Notes under the pieces: generated by a model
What the model saw: only the letters and a program-made list of their open reading frames with translations
Told to the model about the DNA's origin: nothing
The model's database searches: none
Program-made: the position numbers and the translations under genes
From: Cyanobacteria bacterium M_surface_10_m2_119
GTDB taxonomy: Bacteria > Cyanobacteriota > Cyanobacteriia > PCC-6307 > Cyanobiaceae
DNA length: 64,000 bases
Assembly: GCA_016882525.1 (NCBI GenBank)
Contig: VGPU01000008.1
Location: 1 to 64,000, forward strand
Direction: 5' to 3'
Shown: positions 8,993-19,658 of the stretch, piece by piece
Layout: the number at the start of each line of letters is the position of its first letter
How positions within the stretch are numbered: position 1 is the stretch's first letter

Positions 8993-9441
8993 TGGGCAGC
9001 AGCGGCGGGATCGAGGGCGAGAACCTGGGGTTGTTGGGCGGCGTGGGGATGCTCAGCGCCCTTGTAGACCTTCAGCTTGCGGAAGAGCTGGCGGCCCAGG
9101 GCGTTGTGGGGAAGCATGCCCTTCACGGCCTTCTCCACGATGCGCTCGGGGATCCGGGCCTGCAGGTGGGCGAAGGTCTCGGTCTTCATGCCACCAGGAC
9201 GACCGGAGTGCCGCCGATAGATCTTCTGGGTGGGCTTGTTGCCGCTGACCCGGATCTTGTCAGCGTTGATCACGATGACGAAGTCGCCGGTGTCGAGGTG
9301 CGGCGTGTAGCTGGGCTTGTTCTTGCCACGCAGCACGGATGCCACCTCGCTGGCCAGGCGGCCGAGGGTCTGGTTCTCAGCGTCCACCAGATACCACTGG
9401 CGGTCGAGAGAATCGGTGGAGGGCAGGGAAGTCTTGTTCAT
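8989..9441 (-). CDS. rplM: 50S ribosomal protein L13
   Basis: 150 residues with [18 protein letters not shown] and the [15 protein letters not shown] loop of L13. The last 15 or so residues are an Ala/Gln-rich tail. It is followed by rpsI with a 4-base overlap and lies 94 bases downstream of truA. Confidence 0.96.
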   Translation of the reverse strand: MNKTSLPSTDSLDRQWYLVDAENQTLGRLASEVASVLRGKNKPSYTPHLDTGDFVIVINADKIRVSGNKPTQKIYRRHSGRPGGMKTETFAHLQARIPERIVEKAVKGMLPHNALGRQLFRKLKVYKGAEHPHAAQQPQVLALDPAAAAQ

Positions 9442-9535
9442 ATCGCCTGGTCAGGCACCGGCAGGCCGTAGGGGGCTGGGCTGGTGGTCGCGGGATCGAT
9501 GGGCACCGGTGGCGGAGCATCGGCAGCGATCACGA

Positions 9536-10480
9536 TCAATCGACCCTACCGCTTGGCCGGGTGGGGCCCTGCGGATCGTCGGATGGGCCAGCTTGGGAAT
9601 GGTCCTGGTGATCGCCTGAAGAAACCGGGACCCTTTGGGAACCGGGAGGCTCTGGCGGATCGGAAAAACCCAGCTGAAACCGCGGTTGGCAATCATACCA
9701 GGCGGCATCCGGAAACACCGGTGAGGGGTAGCCCACCCGCAGCAGGCACAGCCCCTGGGGCGGGGCTGCCTCGCGGATGGCCGACCGCTGGCGCTGGCGC
9801 CAGCGCGCTTCAAAGGCATCCAGGCTCAGTCGCTCCTCGGCAACGGCCACCAGTTGGCCCATCACCAGCCGCACCATGCCGTAGAGGAAGCCGCTCGCCT
9901 GCAGCTCCACCTGCAGCAGATCCCCGGTGCGCTCCACCGTCACCGCTTGGAGGTGCGTGCGGGAATGGCTTCGCCGGCTGCCGGCCCGCTGGAAGGCCGC
10001 GAAATCGTGTTCGCCCAGCATCGCCTCCAGAGCCCGTCGCATCAGCGTCTCGTCGAGGTGCACCTGGTAGCGGTGCCAGCTCCAGGGGGCCAGGAACAGG
10101 TTCGGACGCCGCCCGTTGTAGAGCGTGTAGCGGTAGCGCCGGTAGGTCGCCGAAAAGCAGGCGTGCCACTGGCTGGGCACGGCTGCGGCGGCCACCACGC
10201 GCAGCGTTGGCGGCAGCCGGCCATTGAGGGCCTTTGGCCAGCGCCCTGGCGGAATCGGGCCCGCGCAGTCGAAATGCACCACCTGACCAGCGGCATGCAC
10301 ACCGGTGTCGGTGCGCCCGGCGGCCATGACCGTGCCAGGCCCTTGCGGATCGAGGGCCTGGATCGCCTGCTCCAGGATGGCCTGCACGCTCGTGGCATTG
10401 CGTTGGCGCTGCCAGCCGTGGAAGGCGCTGCCGTCGTACTGCAGGCAGAGCGCGATGCGTTGGAGGGGGTGCTCAGTCAT
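9536..10480 (-). CDS. truA: tRNA pseudouridine synthase A
   Basis: TruA (314 aa) makes pseudouridine at positions 38-40 of the tRNA anticodon arm. The catalytic Asp is in [11 protein letters not shown] near residue 58, and the substrate-binding [11 protein letters not shown] and [13 protein letters not shown]-like regions follow. The last 40 residues or so (after VGYPSPVF) are a Pro/Ser-rich tail beyond the conserved domain. It sits between rplQ and rplM, the usual bacterial order, but a terminator-like hairpin separates it from rplQ. Confidence 0.94.
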   Translation of the reverse strand: MTEHPLQRIALCLQYDGSAFHGWQRQRNATSVQAILEQAIQALDPQGPGTVMAAGRTDTGVHAAGQVVHFDCAGPIPPGRWPKALNGRLPPTLRVVAAAAVPSQWHACFSATYRRYRYTLYNGRRPNLFLAPWSWHRYQVHLDETLMRRALEAMLGEHDFAAFQRAGSRRSHSRTHLQAVTVERTGDLLQVELQASGFLYGMVRLVMGQLVAVAEERLSLDAFEARWRQRQRSAIREAAPPQGLCLLRVGYPSPVFPDAAWYDCQPRFQLGFSDPPEPPGSQRVPVSSGDHQDHSQAGPSDDPQGPTRPSGRVD

Positions 10481-10540
10481 GCCCTTCCCTGGTATGGCTT
10501 GCCTGACCGTGGCTGGAGGGAGGGATCCGCAGGCTCCTCA

Positions 10541-10574
10541 CAACAAAGCCGCGACGGTGGGAACCGCCGCGGCT
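10541..10574 (-). terminator. Terminator-like hairpin after rplQ
   Basis: On the minus strand a 12-bp GC-rich stem with one mismatch (AGCCGCGGCGGT/ACCGTCGCGGCT) and a TCCC loop is followed by TTTGTTGT. It lies 40 bases after the rplQ stop and may end or weaken the alpha-operon transcript before truA. Confidence 0.65.
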
Positions 10575-10615
10575 CTGCAGAGGGGGAGAGGCGGCTGGGC
10601 CGCCCGGCCTCTGGC

Positions 10616-10966
10616 TCACACCAGCTCGATGATGGCCATTTCAGCGTTGTCACCGCGGCGGGGCACGGTGCGGATGATGCGGGTGTAGCCGCCATTCCGG
10701 TCGCCGTAGCGCTCCTGCGCCTTGTCGAACAGGGCGTGCACGAGCTGCTTGTCGTAGATGTAGCCGATGGCGCGGCGGCGGGCGGCCAGGCTGCCCTCCT
10801 TGGCCAGGCTGATCATCCGTTCGGCCTCGTCGCGCAGCGCTTTGGCGCGGGCCTTGGTGGTGGTGACGCGACCTTCGCGGATCAGCTGGGTGGTGAGGCC
10901 ACGCAGCATGGCCTTGCGTTGGTCAGCGGGGCGTCCCAGTTGGGGGACTCGACATTGGTGGCGCAT
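10616..10966 (-). CDS. rplQ: 50S ribosomal protein L17
   Basis: 116 residues beginning [20 protein letters not shown], the classic L17 start, with LVREGRI-type middle ([15 protein letters not shown]). It follows rpoA by 48 bases as in most bacteria. Confidence 0.96.
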   Translation of the reverse strand: MRHQCRVPQLGRPADQRKAMLRGLTTQLIREGRVTTTKARAKALRDEAERMISLAKEGSLAARRRAIGYIYDKQLVHALFDKAQERYGDRNGGYTRIIRTVPRRGDNAEMAIIELV

Positions 10967-11014
10967 GGTCTGGTGCTCCTGGTGTGAACGACGGGGAGGG
11001 GTAAGGGCCGCCGA

Positions 11015-11953
11015 TCAGGCGCTGGTGCGGCTCTGGGGCAGGGTGATGCCGATGCGCTCGAGCGCTTCGATCACCTCATCGGCTGACTTGGAGCCGAAGT
11101 TCTTGATCTCCAGCAGATCTTCGTAGCTGAAACCCATCAGGTCACTCACGGAGTTGACCTGGGCGCGCTTCAGGCAGTTGTAGGCACGCACGGAGAGGTT
11201 CAGTTCCTCCACGGGAATCTGGGCCTCAGCGGAGGGCTCGGGCTCATGGCCGGGCTCCTCGGCAGCGGTGAGGCTGGCGAGGGGCTGGAACAGGGCGATC
11301 AGCTGGTTGGCCGCCTGGGCCATGGCGTCATCAGGGGTGATGCTGCCGTTGGTCTCGATTTCGAGGCGGAGGCGCTCGCGGGCCGAGCCACCCTCACCCA
11401 CAGCGGTCTCATCCACGCTGTAGTTCACCCGCTTCACGGGCTTGAAGACCGCATCGATCTGCAGGAGATCGATGGCACTGGTGTCTTCGGTGTGGCGGTC
11501 GACGGGGCGGTAGCCCACGCCGCGCTCCACGTGCACTTCCAGCTCCAGGCTGTGGCCATCGGCCACGGTGGCGATCAGGCGATCGGGGTCGATCACCTGC
11601 ACCTGGGAGGAGAACTGGAGGTCGGCCGCGGTGACGCTGGCCGGTCCGTTCACCACAAGGCGTCCGATCTCCAGCTCGCGGCTGCGGCTGCTCACGGCCA
11701 CCTGCTTGCAGTTGAGCAGGATGTCGAGGACGTCTTCACGCACACCGGGCACGGTGGCGTATTCGTGGTTGACGCCGGCGATGCGCACGGCAGTGATGGC
11801 ACTGCCCTCGAGGGCGCCGATCAACACCCGACGCAGGGCGTTGCCGAGGGTGGTGGCCTGACCGCGATCGAGCGGGCCGATCAGGAACACGCCGGTCTGG
11901 GACCGGTCCTCAGCGACCTGGTGCTCGATGCGATCAATTTGGTAGTGCAGCAC
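11015..11953 (-). CDS. rpoA: DNA-directed RNA polymerase subunit alpha
   Basis: 312 residues. The N-terminal dimerisation domain holds [20 protein letters not shown], and the C-terminal alpha-CTD (about 240-305) holds [19 protein letters not shown] and the [16 protein letters not shown] helix-hairpin-helix that contacts UP elements and activators. It lies between rpsK and rplQ, the usual alpha-operon order. Confidence 0.97.
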   Translation of the reverse strand: MLHYQIDRIEHQVAEDRSQTGVFLIGPLDRGQATTLGNALRRVLIGALEGSAITAVRIAGVNHEYATVPGVREDVLDILLNCKQVAVSSRSRELEIGRLVVNGPASVTAADLQFSSQVQVIDPDRLIATVADGHSLELEVHVERGVGYRPVDRHTEDTSAIDLLQIDAVFKPVKRVNYSVDETAVGEGGSARERLRLEIETNGSITPDDAMAQAANQLIALFQPLASLTAAEEPGHEPEPSAEAQIPVEELNLSVRAYNCLKRAQVNSVSDLMGFSYEDLLEIKNFGSKSADEVIEALERIGITLPQSRTSA

Positions 11954-12006
11954 GGTCTGAAGGCTCGGAAAAATGGCGGGTTGCCCGCAGGGGCGGGAAC
12001 GAGGGA

Positions 12007-12399
12007 TCAGACGCGACGGCGCTTGGGACGGCGGCAGCCGTTGTGCGGCAGCGGAGTGACGTCGCGGATCAGGGTGATTTCCAGGCCGGCCACCTGCAGG
12101 GCACGGATCGCCGTTTCACGACCGGAACCGGGGCCACGCACCAACACTTCGATCTGGCGCATGCCCTGCTCAAGGGCGCGGCGGGCCGCCGCTTCTGCTG
12201 CGGTCTGGGCTGCGAAGGGGGTCCCCTTGCGGGCTCCCTTGAAGCCGCTGGCGCCAGCCGAGCTCCAGGAGATCACCTCACCGGCGGTGTCGGTGATGGA
12301 AACGATCGTGTTGTTGAACGTGCTCTGAATGTGGGCAACGCCGTTGGGCACGTTGCGTTTGGCCTTCTTGGGGCCGGATTTCTTGGCGGGCTTGGCCAT
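12007..12399 (-). CDS. rpsK: 30S ribosomal protein S11
   Basis: 130 residues with [18 protein letters not shown] and the C-terminal [18 protein letters not shown], both diagnostic of S11. A 168-base gap separates it from rpsM upstream, which is the widest spacing inside this part of the operon. Confidence 0.97.
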   Translation of the reverse strand: MAKPAKKSGPKKAKRNVPNGVAHIQSTFNNTIVSITDTAGEVISWSSAGASGFKGARKGTPFAAQTAAEAAARRALEQGMRQIEVLVRGPGSGRETAIRALQVAGLEITLIRDVTPLPHNGCRRPKRRRV

Positions 12400-12567
12400 G
12401 GGTTTAGGCCTGCTGATGCAGGCGAGGTGATCGGGAGGCTGATGGACGTTCTGGTGACGCCCCCAGGTGCCGAACCGAAATGGGGCGGCGGAGGAGCGGC
12501 AGAACGGGTGGAGGCAATCCGGCGCTGCGGCCGGCTGGACAGGCAGAGACGCTCGCGAACGCGAGAC

Positions 12568-12933
12568 TCACTTCTTCTTGCCGGCCACGGTCTTGCGGGC
12601 GCCGCGGCGGGTGCGCGCATTGGTGCGGGTTCGCTGGCCGCGCACGGGGAGGCCCATGCGATGGCGGCGACCGCGCAGGCAGCCGATGTCCTGGAGGCGC
12701 TTGAGGGCCATGCCCTCCTGGCGACGCAGGTCGCCTTCGAGGGTGTAGCCCTCAGCAGCGCCGCGCAGCTTCTGCACATCGGCATCACTGAGATCCTTGA
12801 CGCGGGTGTCGGGACTGACACCGGTCTTGGCGAGGATCTTCTGGGCACGGGTCAGACCGATGCCATACACGTAGGTAAGGGCGATCTCAACCCGCTTGTC
12901 GCGAGGGATATCGACGCCGGCAATCCGAGCCAC
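12568..12933 (-). CDS. rpsM: 30S ribosomal protein S13
   Basis: 121 residues beginning [21 protein letters not shown], with the helix-hairpin-helix-like middle and the basic C-terminus [13 protein letters not shown] that contacts tRNA. It follows rpmJ by 78 bases. Confidence 0.97.
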   Translation of the reverse strand: MARIAGVDIPRDKRVEIALTYVYGIGLTRAQKILAKTGVSPDTRVKDLSDADVQKLRGAAEGYTLEGDLRRQEGMALKRLQDIGCLRGRRHRMGLPVRGQRTRTNARTRRGARKTVAGKKK

Positions 12934-13011
12934 GTGGGAAACGATTCAGGGGTCAGGGAAGCCCCCAAGGGGGCGGGAAGGCCGCAGCGGCGCGGCCGTA
13001 GGGTGGGGCGA

Positions 13012-13125
13012 TCAGCCCTGTCGCTGCTTGTGCTTGGGGTTGGTGCAGATGACCATCACCCGGCCGTGGCGGCGGATCACCCGGCACTTGTCGCACATTT
13101 TCTTAACTGAGGCACGCACCTTCAT
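13012..13125 (-). CDS. rpmJ: 50S ribosomal protein L36
   Basis: 37 residues: [19 protein letters not shown] with its zinc ligands (CDKC, then C and H in [13 protein letters not shown]). This is the zinc-binding (C-plus) form. The upstream in-frame extension is not L36-like. It lies between adk and rpsM; infA, found here in some other cyanobacteria, is not present in this window. Confidence 0.96.
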   Translation of the reverse strand: MKVRASVKKMCDKCRVIRRHGRVMVICTNPKHKQRQG

Positions 13126-13192
13126 GGGCGTTGTGCTCTCCGAATTTGCAAACCGCCAACCTATCACAGGGGGCAATGCCCCCTTGGCGGAG

Positions 13193-13753
13193 TCAGTCGA
13201 GCAGGGCGGTGATCCGGCCGGCAATTTCCTCCACCGTGCCGTCCGCCTCCACGGCCTGCAGCAGGCCCGCCTCGCGGTAGTAGCGGATCAGCGGTGCGGT
13301 CTGCTCCCGGTAGACCTCCAGGCGATGGCGGATCACGGCCTCGTTGTCGTCGGTCCGGCCCCGGCTGAGCAGCCGCTGCAGCAGCACGCCGTCATCGAGT
13401 TCCATCAGCACAACCAGTTCGATCTGCTGCCCCAGGTCGTCGAGCAGCGTCTTCAGGGCATCGGCCTGGGCCACGTTGCGGGGGAAGCCATCCAGCAGCC
13501 AGCCACCAGCACCGACTGCGGCCTGCTGCTCGAGGCGGCTGCGCACGATCGCCAGCACGAGGCTGTCGCTCACCAGTTCGCCCCGGGCCATCACGGCCTC
13601 GGCCTCAAGGCCGAGGGCCGTGCCGGCTGCCACCTCGGCCCGCAGCAGATCGCCGGTGGAGAGGTGCAGGAGCCCGCGGGCCGCCGCCAGCTGCTGGGCC
13701 TGGGTGCCCTTGCCCGCACCGGGGGGGCCAAGGAAGAGGAGGCGCGACGTCAT
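13193..13753 (-). CDS. adk: Adenylate kinase
   Basis: A 186-residue enzyme for AMP + ATP = 2 ADP. The P-loop [13 protein letters not shown] starts at residue 7, followed by HLSTGDLLR and the WLLDGFPRN motif. The insert region is the short LID type without zinc cysteines. It lies between secY and rpmJ, as in many ribosomal superoperons. Confidence 0.96.
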   Translation of the reverse strand: MTSRLLFLGPPGAGKGTQAQQLAAARGLLHLSTGDLLRAEVAAGTALGLEAEAVMARGELVSDSLVLAIVRSRLEQQAAVGAGGWLLDGFPRNVAQADALKTLLDDLGQQIELVVLMELDDGVLLQRLLSRGRTDDNEAVIRHRLEVYREQTAPLIRYYREAGLLQAVEADGTVEEIAGRITALLD

Positions 13754-13829
13754 GGCAGGGGGTAGCGGAAGGACAGTGGGGGGGCGAGCGGCAGACGGGC
13801 CGGGGCAGGGGACTGGAGCAAAGACGCGC

Positions 13830-15149
13830 CTACTGGCGCACCATCCCCTCGTAGCGCTGGGAAATAACGTAGGTCTGCACCTGTTTGGCGGTGTCGATGG
13901 CGACGCCCACCAGGATCAACAGGGAGGTGGCTCCCAGACCCTGGAAGGTGCGCACCTGGGTGGCGCCCTCCACGGCAGACGGAATGATGGCCACGGCCCC
14001 CAGGAAGAGGGCGCCGAGCAGGGTGAGCCGGTTCTGCACGCCACCGAGATAGGTGGCTGTTGCCGAGCCCGGCCGCACGCCGGGGATGGCCACGCCCCCG
14101 CGCTTGAGGTTGCTGGCCACGTCCACCGGGTTGACCGTGAGGGAGGCGTAGAAGAAGGAGAAGCCGACGATCAGCGCGAAGAACACCAGGGCATAGAGCC
14201 AGGGGGTGCTGCTGTTGGGGTTGAGGTAGCCCGCCAACTGGATCAGCCAGGGGGAGCGGGTGAGGTTGGCGATCGTGAGCGGCAGGAACACCACGGCCGA
14301 GGCGAAGATGATCGGCATCACGCCGCCGGCATTGAGCTTGAGCGGCAGGTAGCTCTGGCGCGCCGCCAGCACCCCGGCGCCCCCCACCTGGCGCTTGGCG
14401 CTCACGATGGGGATGCGGCGGCTGCCCTCCTGCACGAAGATGATGCCCACGATCGTGACCAGGAACACCAGCACGAGCACCACGATCCCGCCCACGGTGG
14501 CCCGGTCGCCGCTCTGGGCCAGTTCGATGGTGGAGCCGAGGGCCTTGGGCAGGGTGGCGACGATGTTCACGAAGATCACCAGGGAGGCGCCCTGGCCGAT
14601 GCCGCGCTCGGTGATCACCTCACTGATCCACATCACCACCATGGAGCCCGTGACCAGGGCCAGGGCCGTCTGAATCACGAACACCGGCTCCGCCAGCCCC
14701 TGGGTGGCGTACTGCCGCAGGATCAGGGCAAACACCGTGCTCTGCAGGATTCCCCAGCCCAGGGCCACATAACGGGTGAGCTGGGCAAGCTTGCGGCGAC
14801 CGGCTTCCCCTTCGTTCTTCTGGAGGTCCTCGAGCTGGGGCAGGGCTGCCGTGAGCAGCTGGATGATGATCGAGGCGTTGATGAACGGCAGGATCCCGAG
14901 GGCGAAGACCCCCAGGGTGGAGAGACCGCCGCCGGTGAAGATGTCAAGGAAGCCGATCAGCTGGCCGCCGCGGGCCAGGAAATCCTGAAAGGCCACCCGA
15001 TCAATCCCGGGTACGGGGATGTAGATGCCCAGGCGCACCAGCAGCAGCAGGCCGAGGGTGGTGAGCACCCGGTCGCGCAGGCTTTTCGACTGAATCAGCT
15101 GGCTGACGATCTCGCCGGCGCTGGGATTGCGTCCCCGACTGACAAGCAT
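13830..15149 (-). CDS. secY: Protein translocase subunit SecY
   Basis: SecY (439 aa) is the channel of the Sec translocon in plasma and thylakoid membranes. About ten hydrophobic helices are visible, with the signature GIYIPVPGID near the start, the plug region, and GSMVVMWISEVITERGIGQGASLVIF in the middle. It lies downstream of rplO, but a strong terminator hairpin separates the two genes, so expression may rely on read-through or on its own promoter. Confidence 0.97.
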   Translation of the reverse strand: MLVSRGRNPSAGEIVSQLIQSKSLRDRVLTTLGLLLLVRLGIYIPVPGIDRVAFQDFLARGGQLIGFLDIFTGGGLSTLGVFALGILPFINASIIIQLLTAALPQLEDLQKNEGEAGRRKLAQLTRYVALGWGILQSTVFALILRQYATQGLAEPVFVIQTALALVTGSMVVMWISEVITERGIGQGASLVIFVNIVATLPKALGSTIELAQSGDRATVGGIVVLVLVFLVTIVGIIFVQEGSRRIPIVSAKRQVGGAGVLAARQSYLPLKLNAGGVMPIIFASAVVFLPLTIANLTRSPWLIQLAGYLNPNSSTPWLYALVFFALIVGFSFFYASLTVNPVDVASNLKRGGVAIPGVRPGSATATYLGGVQNRLTLLGALFLGAVAIIPSAVEGATQVRTFQGLGATSLLILVGVAIDTAKQVQTYVISQRYEGMVRQ

Positions 15150-15215
15150 GGGTGGCTGGTTGGGATGGACAGGGTGGAACGGGCGGCGTCGGCAGGCCCT
15201 CGAGGGCCTGCATGC

Positions 15216-15251
15216 AAAAAGCCGTTCGCCGGGATTGCCAGGCGAACGGCT
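15216..15251 (-). terminator. Intrinsic terminator between rplO and secY
   Basis: On the minus strand a perfect 11-bp stem (AGCCGTTCGCC/GGCGAACGGCT) with a 10-nt loop is followed by TTTTTGC. It lies about 30 bases past the rplO stop and 66 bases before the secY start, inside what is usually one transcript. Confidence 0.82.
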
Positions 15252-15280
15252 CAGACCCTAGGTCGGCACTGACCGCGGGA

Positions 15281-15730
15281 TCAGATGATCTCGCAGGTGC
15301 CGCCGGCGGCTTCGATCTTGGCGCGGGCGCTGGCGGTGAAGGCAGCGGCCTGAACCGTGAGCTTGACGCTGAGTTCGCCGTTGCCGAGCACCTTGAGGGG
15401 GTGCTTCGGACTGGTGACGATGCCGTCCTTGACCAGGCTGTCGAGCGAAACGGTGCTGCCCGCCTTGCAGTCGGCCAGCTTGGCCACGTTGATCACCGTG
15501 AACTCCTTGCGGTTCACCAGCTCAAAGTGCTTGAGCTTGGGGATGCGCCGGTAGAGGGGCATCTGGCCCCCCTCGAAGCCGGGACGGGTGGGGCGACCCG
15601 AACGCGACTTCTGACCGCGCATCCCGAAGCCGCAGCTGGCACCCTGGCCGGCGGCGATGCCCCGGCCCTTGCGCAGCTTGCGGCGGCGGGCGCCGGGATT
15701 GGCTTTGAGGGACTGAAGATTGATCGTCAT
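15281..15730 (-). CDS. rplO: 50S ribosomal protein L15
   Basis: 149 residues with the Gly-rich N-terminal part [20 protein letters not shown] and the [10 protein letters not shown] stretch of L15. It follows rpsE with a 9-base gap and is the last ribosomal gene before the internal terminator. Confidence 0.96.
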   Translation of the reverse strand: MTINLQSLKANPGARRRKLRKGRGIAAGQGASCGFGMRGQKSRSGRPTRPGFEGGQMPLYRRIPKLKHFELVNRKEFTVINVAKLADCKAGSTVSLDSLVKDGIVTSPKHPLKVLGNGELSVKLTVQAAAFTASARAKIEAAGGTCEII

Positions 15731-15739
15731 GGCGAGGCC

Positions 15740-16384
15740 TCAGGAGTAGATCTGCTCGAGGGAGATGCCCCGCTCCTTGGCGGTCTCCTTGTGGGTGCGG
15801 AGGGCGGCCAGGGCCTCCATGGCGGCGCGGGCGTTGTTGAGCGGGGTCTTGGACCCGAGGCGCTTGGCGAGAACGTTCTTGATGCCAGCCAGTTCCAGCA
15901 CCGTGCGGATCGAACCACCCGCGATCACACCGGTACCCGGGGCTGCGGGGCGGATCAGCACGCTGGCGGCACCGTCGCGGCCATTGCTGAGGGTGGGGAT
16001 CGAAGAATGGCGGGTGAGGGGCACCTTCACCAGGTGCTTCTTGCCATCGGCCACGCCCTTGCGAACGGCGCCGATCACATCGCCGGCTTTGCCGACGCCC
16101 ACGCCCACCTGGCCTTTCTCGTTGCCGACGACAACGATGGCCCGGAAGCTCATTTTCTTACCGCCCTTCACGGTCTTGGAGACGCGGCGGATCTGAACCA
16201 CCCGCTCCTGCCATTCGGAATCGCGCTCCTGGCCCCGACGGTTGTCGCGGCCCCGGCCACCGCCGCGGCGGTCGCCCCGGCCTTCGCCCCGGCCGCCCCG
16301 GCGCTCCTGCCCCTCAGCGGCGGCGGGCACATCGGCAGCGCCGGGAATGTCGGTGGACTGAATCTGGTCGTTGGTTTCGGTCAT
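15740..16384 (-). CDS. rpsE: 30S ribosomal protein S5
   Basis: 214 residues. The S5 domain begins around residue 48 ([18 protein letters not shown]) and includes [17 protein letters not shown]. The first 45 residues are a Gly/Arg-rich low-complexity extension ([10 protein letters not shown]-like), longer than in enteric S5 but common in cyanobacteria. rpmD (L30) is absent between rpsE and rplO. Confidence 0.96.
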   Translation of the reverse strand: MTETNDQIQSTDIPGAADVPAAAEGQERRGGRGEGRGDRRGGGRGRDNRRGQERDSEWQERVVQIRRVSKTVKGGKKMSFRAIVVVGNEKGQVGVGVGKAGDVIGAVRKGVADGKKHLVKVPLTRHSSIPTLSNGRDGAASVLIRPAAPGTGVIAGGSIRTVLELAGIKNVLAKRLGSKTPLNNARAAMEALAALRTHKETAKERGISLEQIYS

Positions 16385-16398
16385 GGTGAGAGCAGGGA

Positions 16399-16764
16399 TC
16401 AGAACTGAAGGCCCGCTTCCCGGGCGGCGTCAGCCAGGGCCTTGACCCGGCCGTGGTACAGGTTGCCGCCGCGATCGAAGACCACCTGGGAGATGCCCTT
16501 GGCGAGGGCACGCTTGGCGACCAACTGGCCGACTGCGACGGAAGCATCGCAGGTGCCACCGGTCGACACGCTGGAGCGGAGCTCCTTGTCGACGGTTGAG
16601 GCCGAGCACAGCGTGCTCTGGGCCGCGTCGTCGATGACCTGGGCGTAGATGTGATTGTTGGAGCGGAAGACCGCCAGGCGCGGACGCTCGGCGGTGCCAT
16701 TGAGATGGCGGCGCAGACGGCGATGGCGCTTTTGGGTCTGCTGCTTGCGAGAAAGGGAAGACAT
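16399..16764 (-). CDS. rplR: 50S ribosomal protein L18
   Basis: 121 residues with [23 protein letters not shown], the 5S rRNA-binding N-terminus, and the C-terminal [26 protein letters not shown] of L18. Confidence 0.97.
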   Translation of the reverse strand: MSSLSRKQQTQKRHRRLRRHLNGTAERPRLAVFRSNNHIYAQVIDDAAQSTLCSASTVDKELRSSVSTGGTCDASVAVGQLVAKRALAKGISQVVFDRGGNLYHGRVKALADAAREAGLQF

Positions 16765-16796
16765 GGGGAGTCAGGGTAACGGCGCGCGGGCAGACC

Positions 16797-17336
16797 TCAT
16801 TTCTTGCCGGTCTTACCGGCCTTGCGAAGGATGCGCTCACCTTCGTATTTGATGCCCTTGCCCTTGTACGGCTCGGGCGGACGGATGGCGCGGACCTTGG
16901 CGGCCTCGTTGCCCACCAGCTCCTTGTTGGCCCCGGAGATCAGCACGGTGGTGTTGCCGTCGACGGCGAAGGTGACACCCTCGGGCGGCACCATCTCCAC
17001 CTGGTGGCTGTAGCCGGCGCTGACCACCAGCTTCTTGCCCTGCACGGCGGCGCGGTAGCCCACGCCGACGATCTCCAGCTTGCGGGTGTAGCCCTGACTC
17101 ACGCCCTCGACCATGTTGGCCACGAGGGTGCGGCAGAGGCCGTGGCGCTCGCGGGAGCGACGGCTGTCGCTGGCGGGTGAGACCACCAGGGTGTTGCCCT
17201 CCTGGGTAATGGCCACCCCTTCCGGGAGGGTGCGGCTGAGTTCGCCCTTGGGACCCTTCACGGTGACGTCGAGACCGCTGAGGGTCACCGTGACGCCGCC
17301 GGGAACGGGGATGGGAGCTTTACCGATACGAGACAT
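16797..17336 (-). CDS. rplF: 50S ribosomal protein L6
   Basis: 179 residues starting [18 protein letters not shown]. The two alpha/beta repeats are visible, and the C-terminal [18 protein letters not shown] matches the conserved rRNA-binding segment. The ORF extends 25 codons upstream into the rpsH end; that part is not L6-like. Confidence 0.97.
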   Translation of the reverse strand: MSRIGKAPIPVPGGVTVTLSGLDVTVKGPKGELSRTLPEGVAITQEGNTLVVSPASDSRRSRERHGLCRTLVANMVEGVSQGYTRKLEIVGVGYRAAVQGKKLVVSAGYSHQVEMVPPEGVTFAVDGNTTVLISGANKELVGNEAAKVRAIRPPEPYKGKGIKYEGERILRKAGKTGKK

Positions 17337-17352
17337 GGATGGTTCCCCCTGA

Positions 17353-17754
17353 TCAGTAGACGTAGCAGAGCACTTCGCCGCCCACGCCCTGCTTGCGGGC
17401 GTCGCGGTCACTCATCACTCCCTTGGAGGTGGAGATGATGGCCACACCGAGACCGCCCAGCACCTTGGGGAGCTGACGGTTGTTCTTGTAGATGCGCAGG
17501 CCGGGCTTGCTGACGCGCTGCACGGAGCGGATGGTGGGCTGGCGATGCTTGCCGCTGTACTTCAGCTCAAGCACCAGCTCCTTGCTCACGCCCTCGCCCT
17601 CTTCGCTGATGCCAGCGATGAAGCCTTCCTGCTGGAGGACGTTGGCAATGTTGCGCACCAGCCGCGAGGCGGGGATGCGGGTGGTTTCGTGACGCTTCTC
17701 ACTCGCATTGCGAATGCGGGTGAGCATGTCGGAAATAGGGTCGTGGTTGGCCAT
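17353..17754 (-). CDS. rpsH: 30S ribosomal protein S8
   Basis: 133 residues with [18 protein letters not shown] and the C-terminal [31 protein letters not shown], both typical. rpsN (S14), which lies here in many bacteria, is absent from this operon. Confidence 0.97.
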   Translation of the reverse strand: MANHDPISDMLTRIRNASEKRHETTRIPASRLVRNIANVLQQEGFIAGISEEGEGVSKELVLELKYSGKHRQPTIRSVQRVSKPGLRIYKNNRQLPKVLGGLGVAIISTSKGVMSDRDARKQGVGGEVLCYVY

Positions 17755-17773
17755 GGTCGGGTCCGAAGAGGGC

Positions 17774-18313
17774 TCAGTTGCTGCGGAACGGCATTCCCAT
17801 CTCGCGGAGGAGGGCCCGGCCCTCTTCGTCGTTACGGGCAGTGGTCACGATCGTCACGTCCATGCCACGGATCGCGTCGATCTTGTCGAAGGAGATCTCG
17901 GGGAAGATGATCTGCTCACGGATCCCCAGGGTGTAGTTCCCCCGGCCGTCAAAGCTCTTCGGGCTCACACCGCGGAAGTCGCGGATGCGGGGCAGCGCCA
18001 GGTGGATCAGGCGCTCCAGGAAGGCATACATGCGCTCACCCCGCAGGGTGACGGCCACGCCGATCGGCATGCCCTGGCGGATCTTGAAGCCGGCGATGGC
18101 CTTCTTGGCACGGGTCACCACCACCTTCTGGCCGGTGATGGTCGCCAGTTCCTCGATCGAGGCCTCCAGGGCCTTGGCGTTCTGGGCTGCCTCACCGAGG
18201 CCCCGGTTCACGGTGATCTTCACCACCTTGGGGACTTCGTGGACGTTGGAGAGATTCAGATCCTTGAGGAGCTTGGGTTGAATCGTCTCCCGATAGCGCT
18301 GTTTCAGTGACAT
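17774..18313 (-). CDS. rplE: 50S ribosomal protein L5
   Basis: 179 residues with [23 protein letters not shown] at the start, [19 protein letters not shown] in the middle and the [21 protein letters not shown]-terminal segment. It binds 5S rRNA. Confidence 0.97.
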   Translation of the reverse strand: MSLKQRYRETIQPKLLKDLNLSNVHEVPKVVKITVNRGLGEAAQNAKALEASIEELATITGQKVVVTRAKKAIAGFKIRQGMPIGVAVTLRGERMYAFLERLIHLALPRIRDFRGVSPKSFDGRGNYTLGIREQIIFPEISFDKIDAIRGMDVTIVTTARNDEEGRALLREMGMPFRSN

Positions 18314-18414
18314 GACGGGGGAAGGGGGGTGCGCTTCTGGGCTGGGTCAGAAGGCGGACAGGGACAGGAGCCGTGGAGGGGGAATCAGGACAGGATCGAG
18401 GGCGATGGGCCCGC

Positions 18415-18771
18415 TCAATCCAGGACTTCTCCGGTCTTCTTGAGGCGACGCTTCTTGGTGCCGTCCTTGTCGACGACGATTTCGACGCGGCTGGCCACCT
18501 TTTTGTCGGTGGAATAGAGCATCACGTTGGAGGCATGCACGGAAGCTTCCTCGGTGACGATCCGGCCGGTCTCGCCTTCCTGGGTGGGCTTGACGTGGCG
18601 GGTGCGCAGGTTGATGCCCTGCACGATCACGCGGTTCTCGGTGGGCAGGGTGCGCAGCACCTCACCGGTTTTGCCCTTGTCCTTGCCGGCGATCACCTGC
18701 ACGGTGTCGCCCTTCTTGATGCGCATCTTGGTGCGCACGGGCGTTTTGGCCTTGGGGGTTGCGGTGGCCAT
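18415..18771 (-). CDS. rplX: 50S ribosomal protein L24
   Basis: 118 residues. The KOW motif is in [21 protein letters not shown], preceded by an Ala/Thr/Lys-rich 17-residue extension. One base separates it from rplN upstream. A gap of 101 bases follows before rplE. Confidence 0.96.
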   Translation of the reverse strand: MATATPKAKTPVRTKMRIKKGDTVQVIAGKDKGKTGEVLRTLPTENRVIVQGINLRTRHVKPTQEGETGRIVTEEASVHASNVMLYSTDKKVASRVEIVVDKDGTKKRRLKKTGEVLD

Positions 18772-18772
18772 C

Positions 18773-19138
18773 TCAGATCACCTCCGGGGCGAGGGACACG
18801 ATCTTGGTGAAGTTGCGCTCGCGCAGCTCACGGGCGACGGGCCCGAAGACGCGGGTGCCCTTGGGGTTGTTGTCGTTGCCCAGGATCACCGCTGCGTTGT
18901 CGTCGAAGCGGATCGAGTTGCCGGTGTCACGGCGCAGGGTGGCCTTGGTGCGCACCACCACGGCCTTGACCACATCCGACTTCTTCACACCCATGTTGGG
19001 CATGGCGTCCTTGACGGCGGCCACGATCACATCGCCAACGTGGGCATAGCGACGGTTGGTGCCCAGCACCCGGATGCACTGGATGCGCTTGGCGCCGCTG
19101 TTGTCAGCGACGTTGAGGAAGGTTTCCTGTTGAATCAT
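18773..19138 (-). CDS. rplN: 50S ribosomal protein L14
   Basis: 121 residues starting [19 protein letters not shown] with the [15 protein letters not shown] and [23 protein letters not shown] motifs of L14. Confidence 0.97.
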   Translation of the reverse strand: MIQQETFLNVADNSGAKRIQCIRVLGTNRRYAHVGDVIVAAVKDAMPNMGVKKSDVVKAVVVRTKATLRRDTGNSIRFDDNAAVILGNDNNPKGTRVFGPVARELRERNFTKIVSLAPEVI

Positions 19139-19151
19139 CGGTCAGTCCTCC

Positions 19152-19403
19152 TCAGTTGGAGGCGGAGGTGGAAAGCACCTCGGCCACGGTCCAGCGCTTG
19201 GTGCGGCTGAGTGGGCGGGTTTCGGTGATGCGAACCTGGTCGCCCACCTTGCAGCTGTTGGTCTCGTCGTGCGCCTTGTAGCGCTTGGTGCGGCTCACCG
19301 TCTTTTGATAGATGGGGTGAGGGAAGCGGTTTTCAACCGCCACCACCACCGTTTTGTCCATCTTGTCGCTGACGACGGTGCCGACCCGTTCCTTGGTTGC
19401 CAT
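19152..19403 (-). CDS. rpsQ: 30S ribosomal protein S17
   Basis: 83 residues with [21 protein letters not shown] and the OB-fold [26 protein letters not shown] segments. Confidence 0.96.
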   Translation of the reverse strand: MATKERVGTVVSDKMDKTVVVAVENRFPHPIYQKTVSRTKRYKAHDETNSCKVGDQVRITETRPLSRTKRWTVAEVLSTSASN

Positions 19404-19431
19404 GGGAAATGCGGGGAATCAGGAGGCTGGA

Positions 19432-19656
19432 TTAGGCCGAAACGGCCGCCGTGCCGCCGGAGCGTTGGCGCTCGTTCTGCACGGTGAGCAGGTGAGCCAG
19501 CTTGATGCGGGCTGCCTTGAACTGGTGGGTGGTTTCCAGGCGACGGGTGGCCTGTTGGAAACGCAGTTGGAACAGCTCACGGCGGGTGGCGTCGATCTGT
19601 TCGCTCAGCGCGCTGTCGGCGAGCGCGCGCACATCGGCGATGGAGGGACGGGCCAT
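19432..19656 (-). CDS. rpmC: 50S ribosomal protein L29
   Basis: 74 residues, two helices, with [19 protein letters not shown], the L29 signature. It lies 2 bases after rplP. Confidence 0.95.
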   Translation of the reverse strand: MARPSIADVRALADSALSEQIDATRRELFQLRFQQATRRLETTHQFKAARIKLAHLLTVQNERQRSGGTAAVSA

Positions 19657-19658
19657 GG

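Noticed and set aside
12400-12567. Possible extra small gene between rpsK and rpsM
   Set aside because: No ORF with a recognisable ribosomal or other protein; only a short CTCGCG/CGCGAG hairpin is seen.
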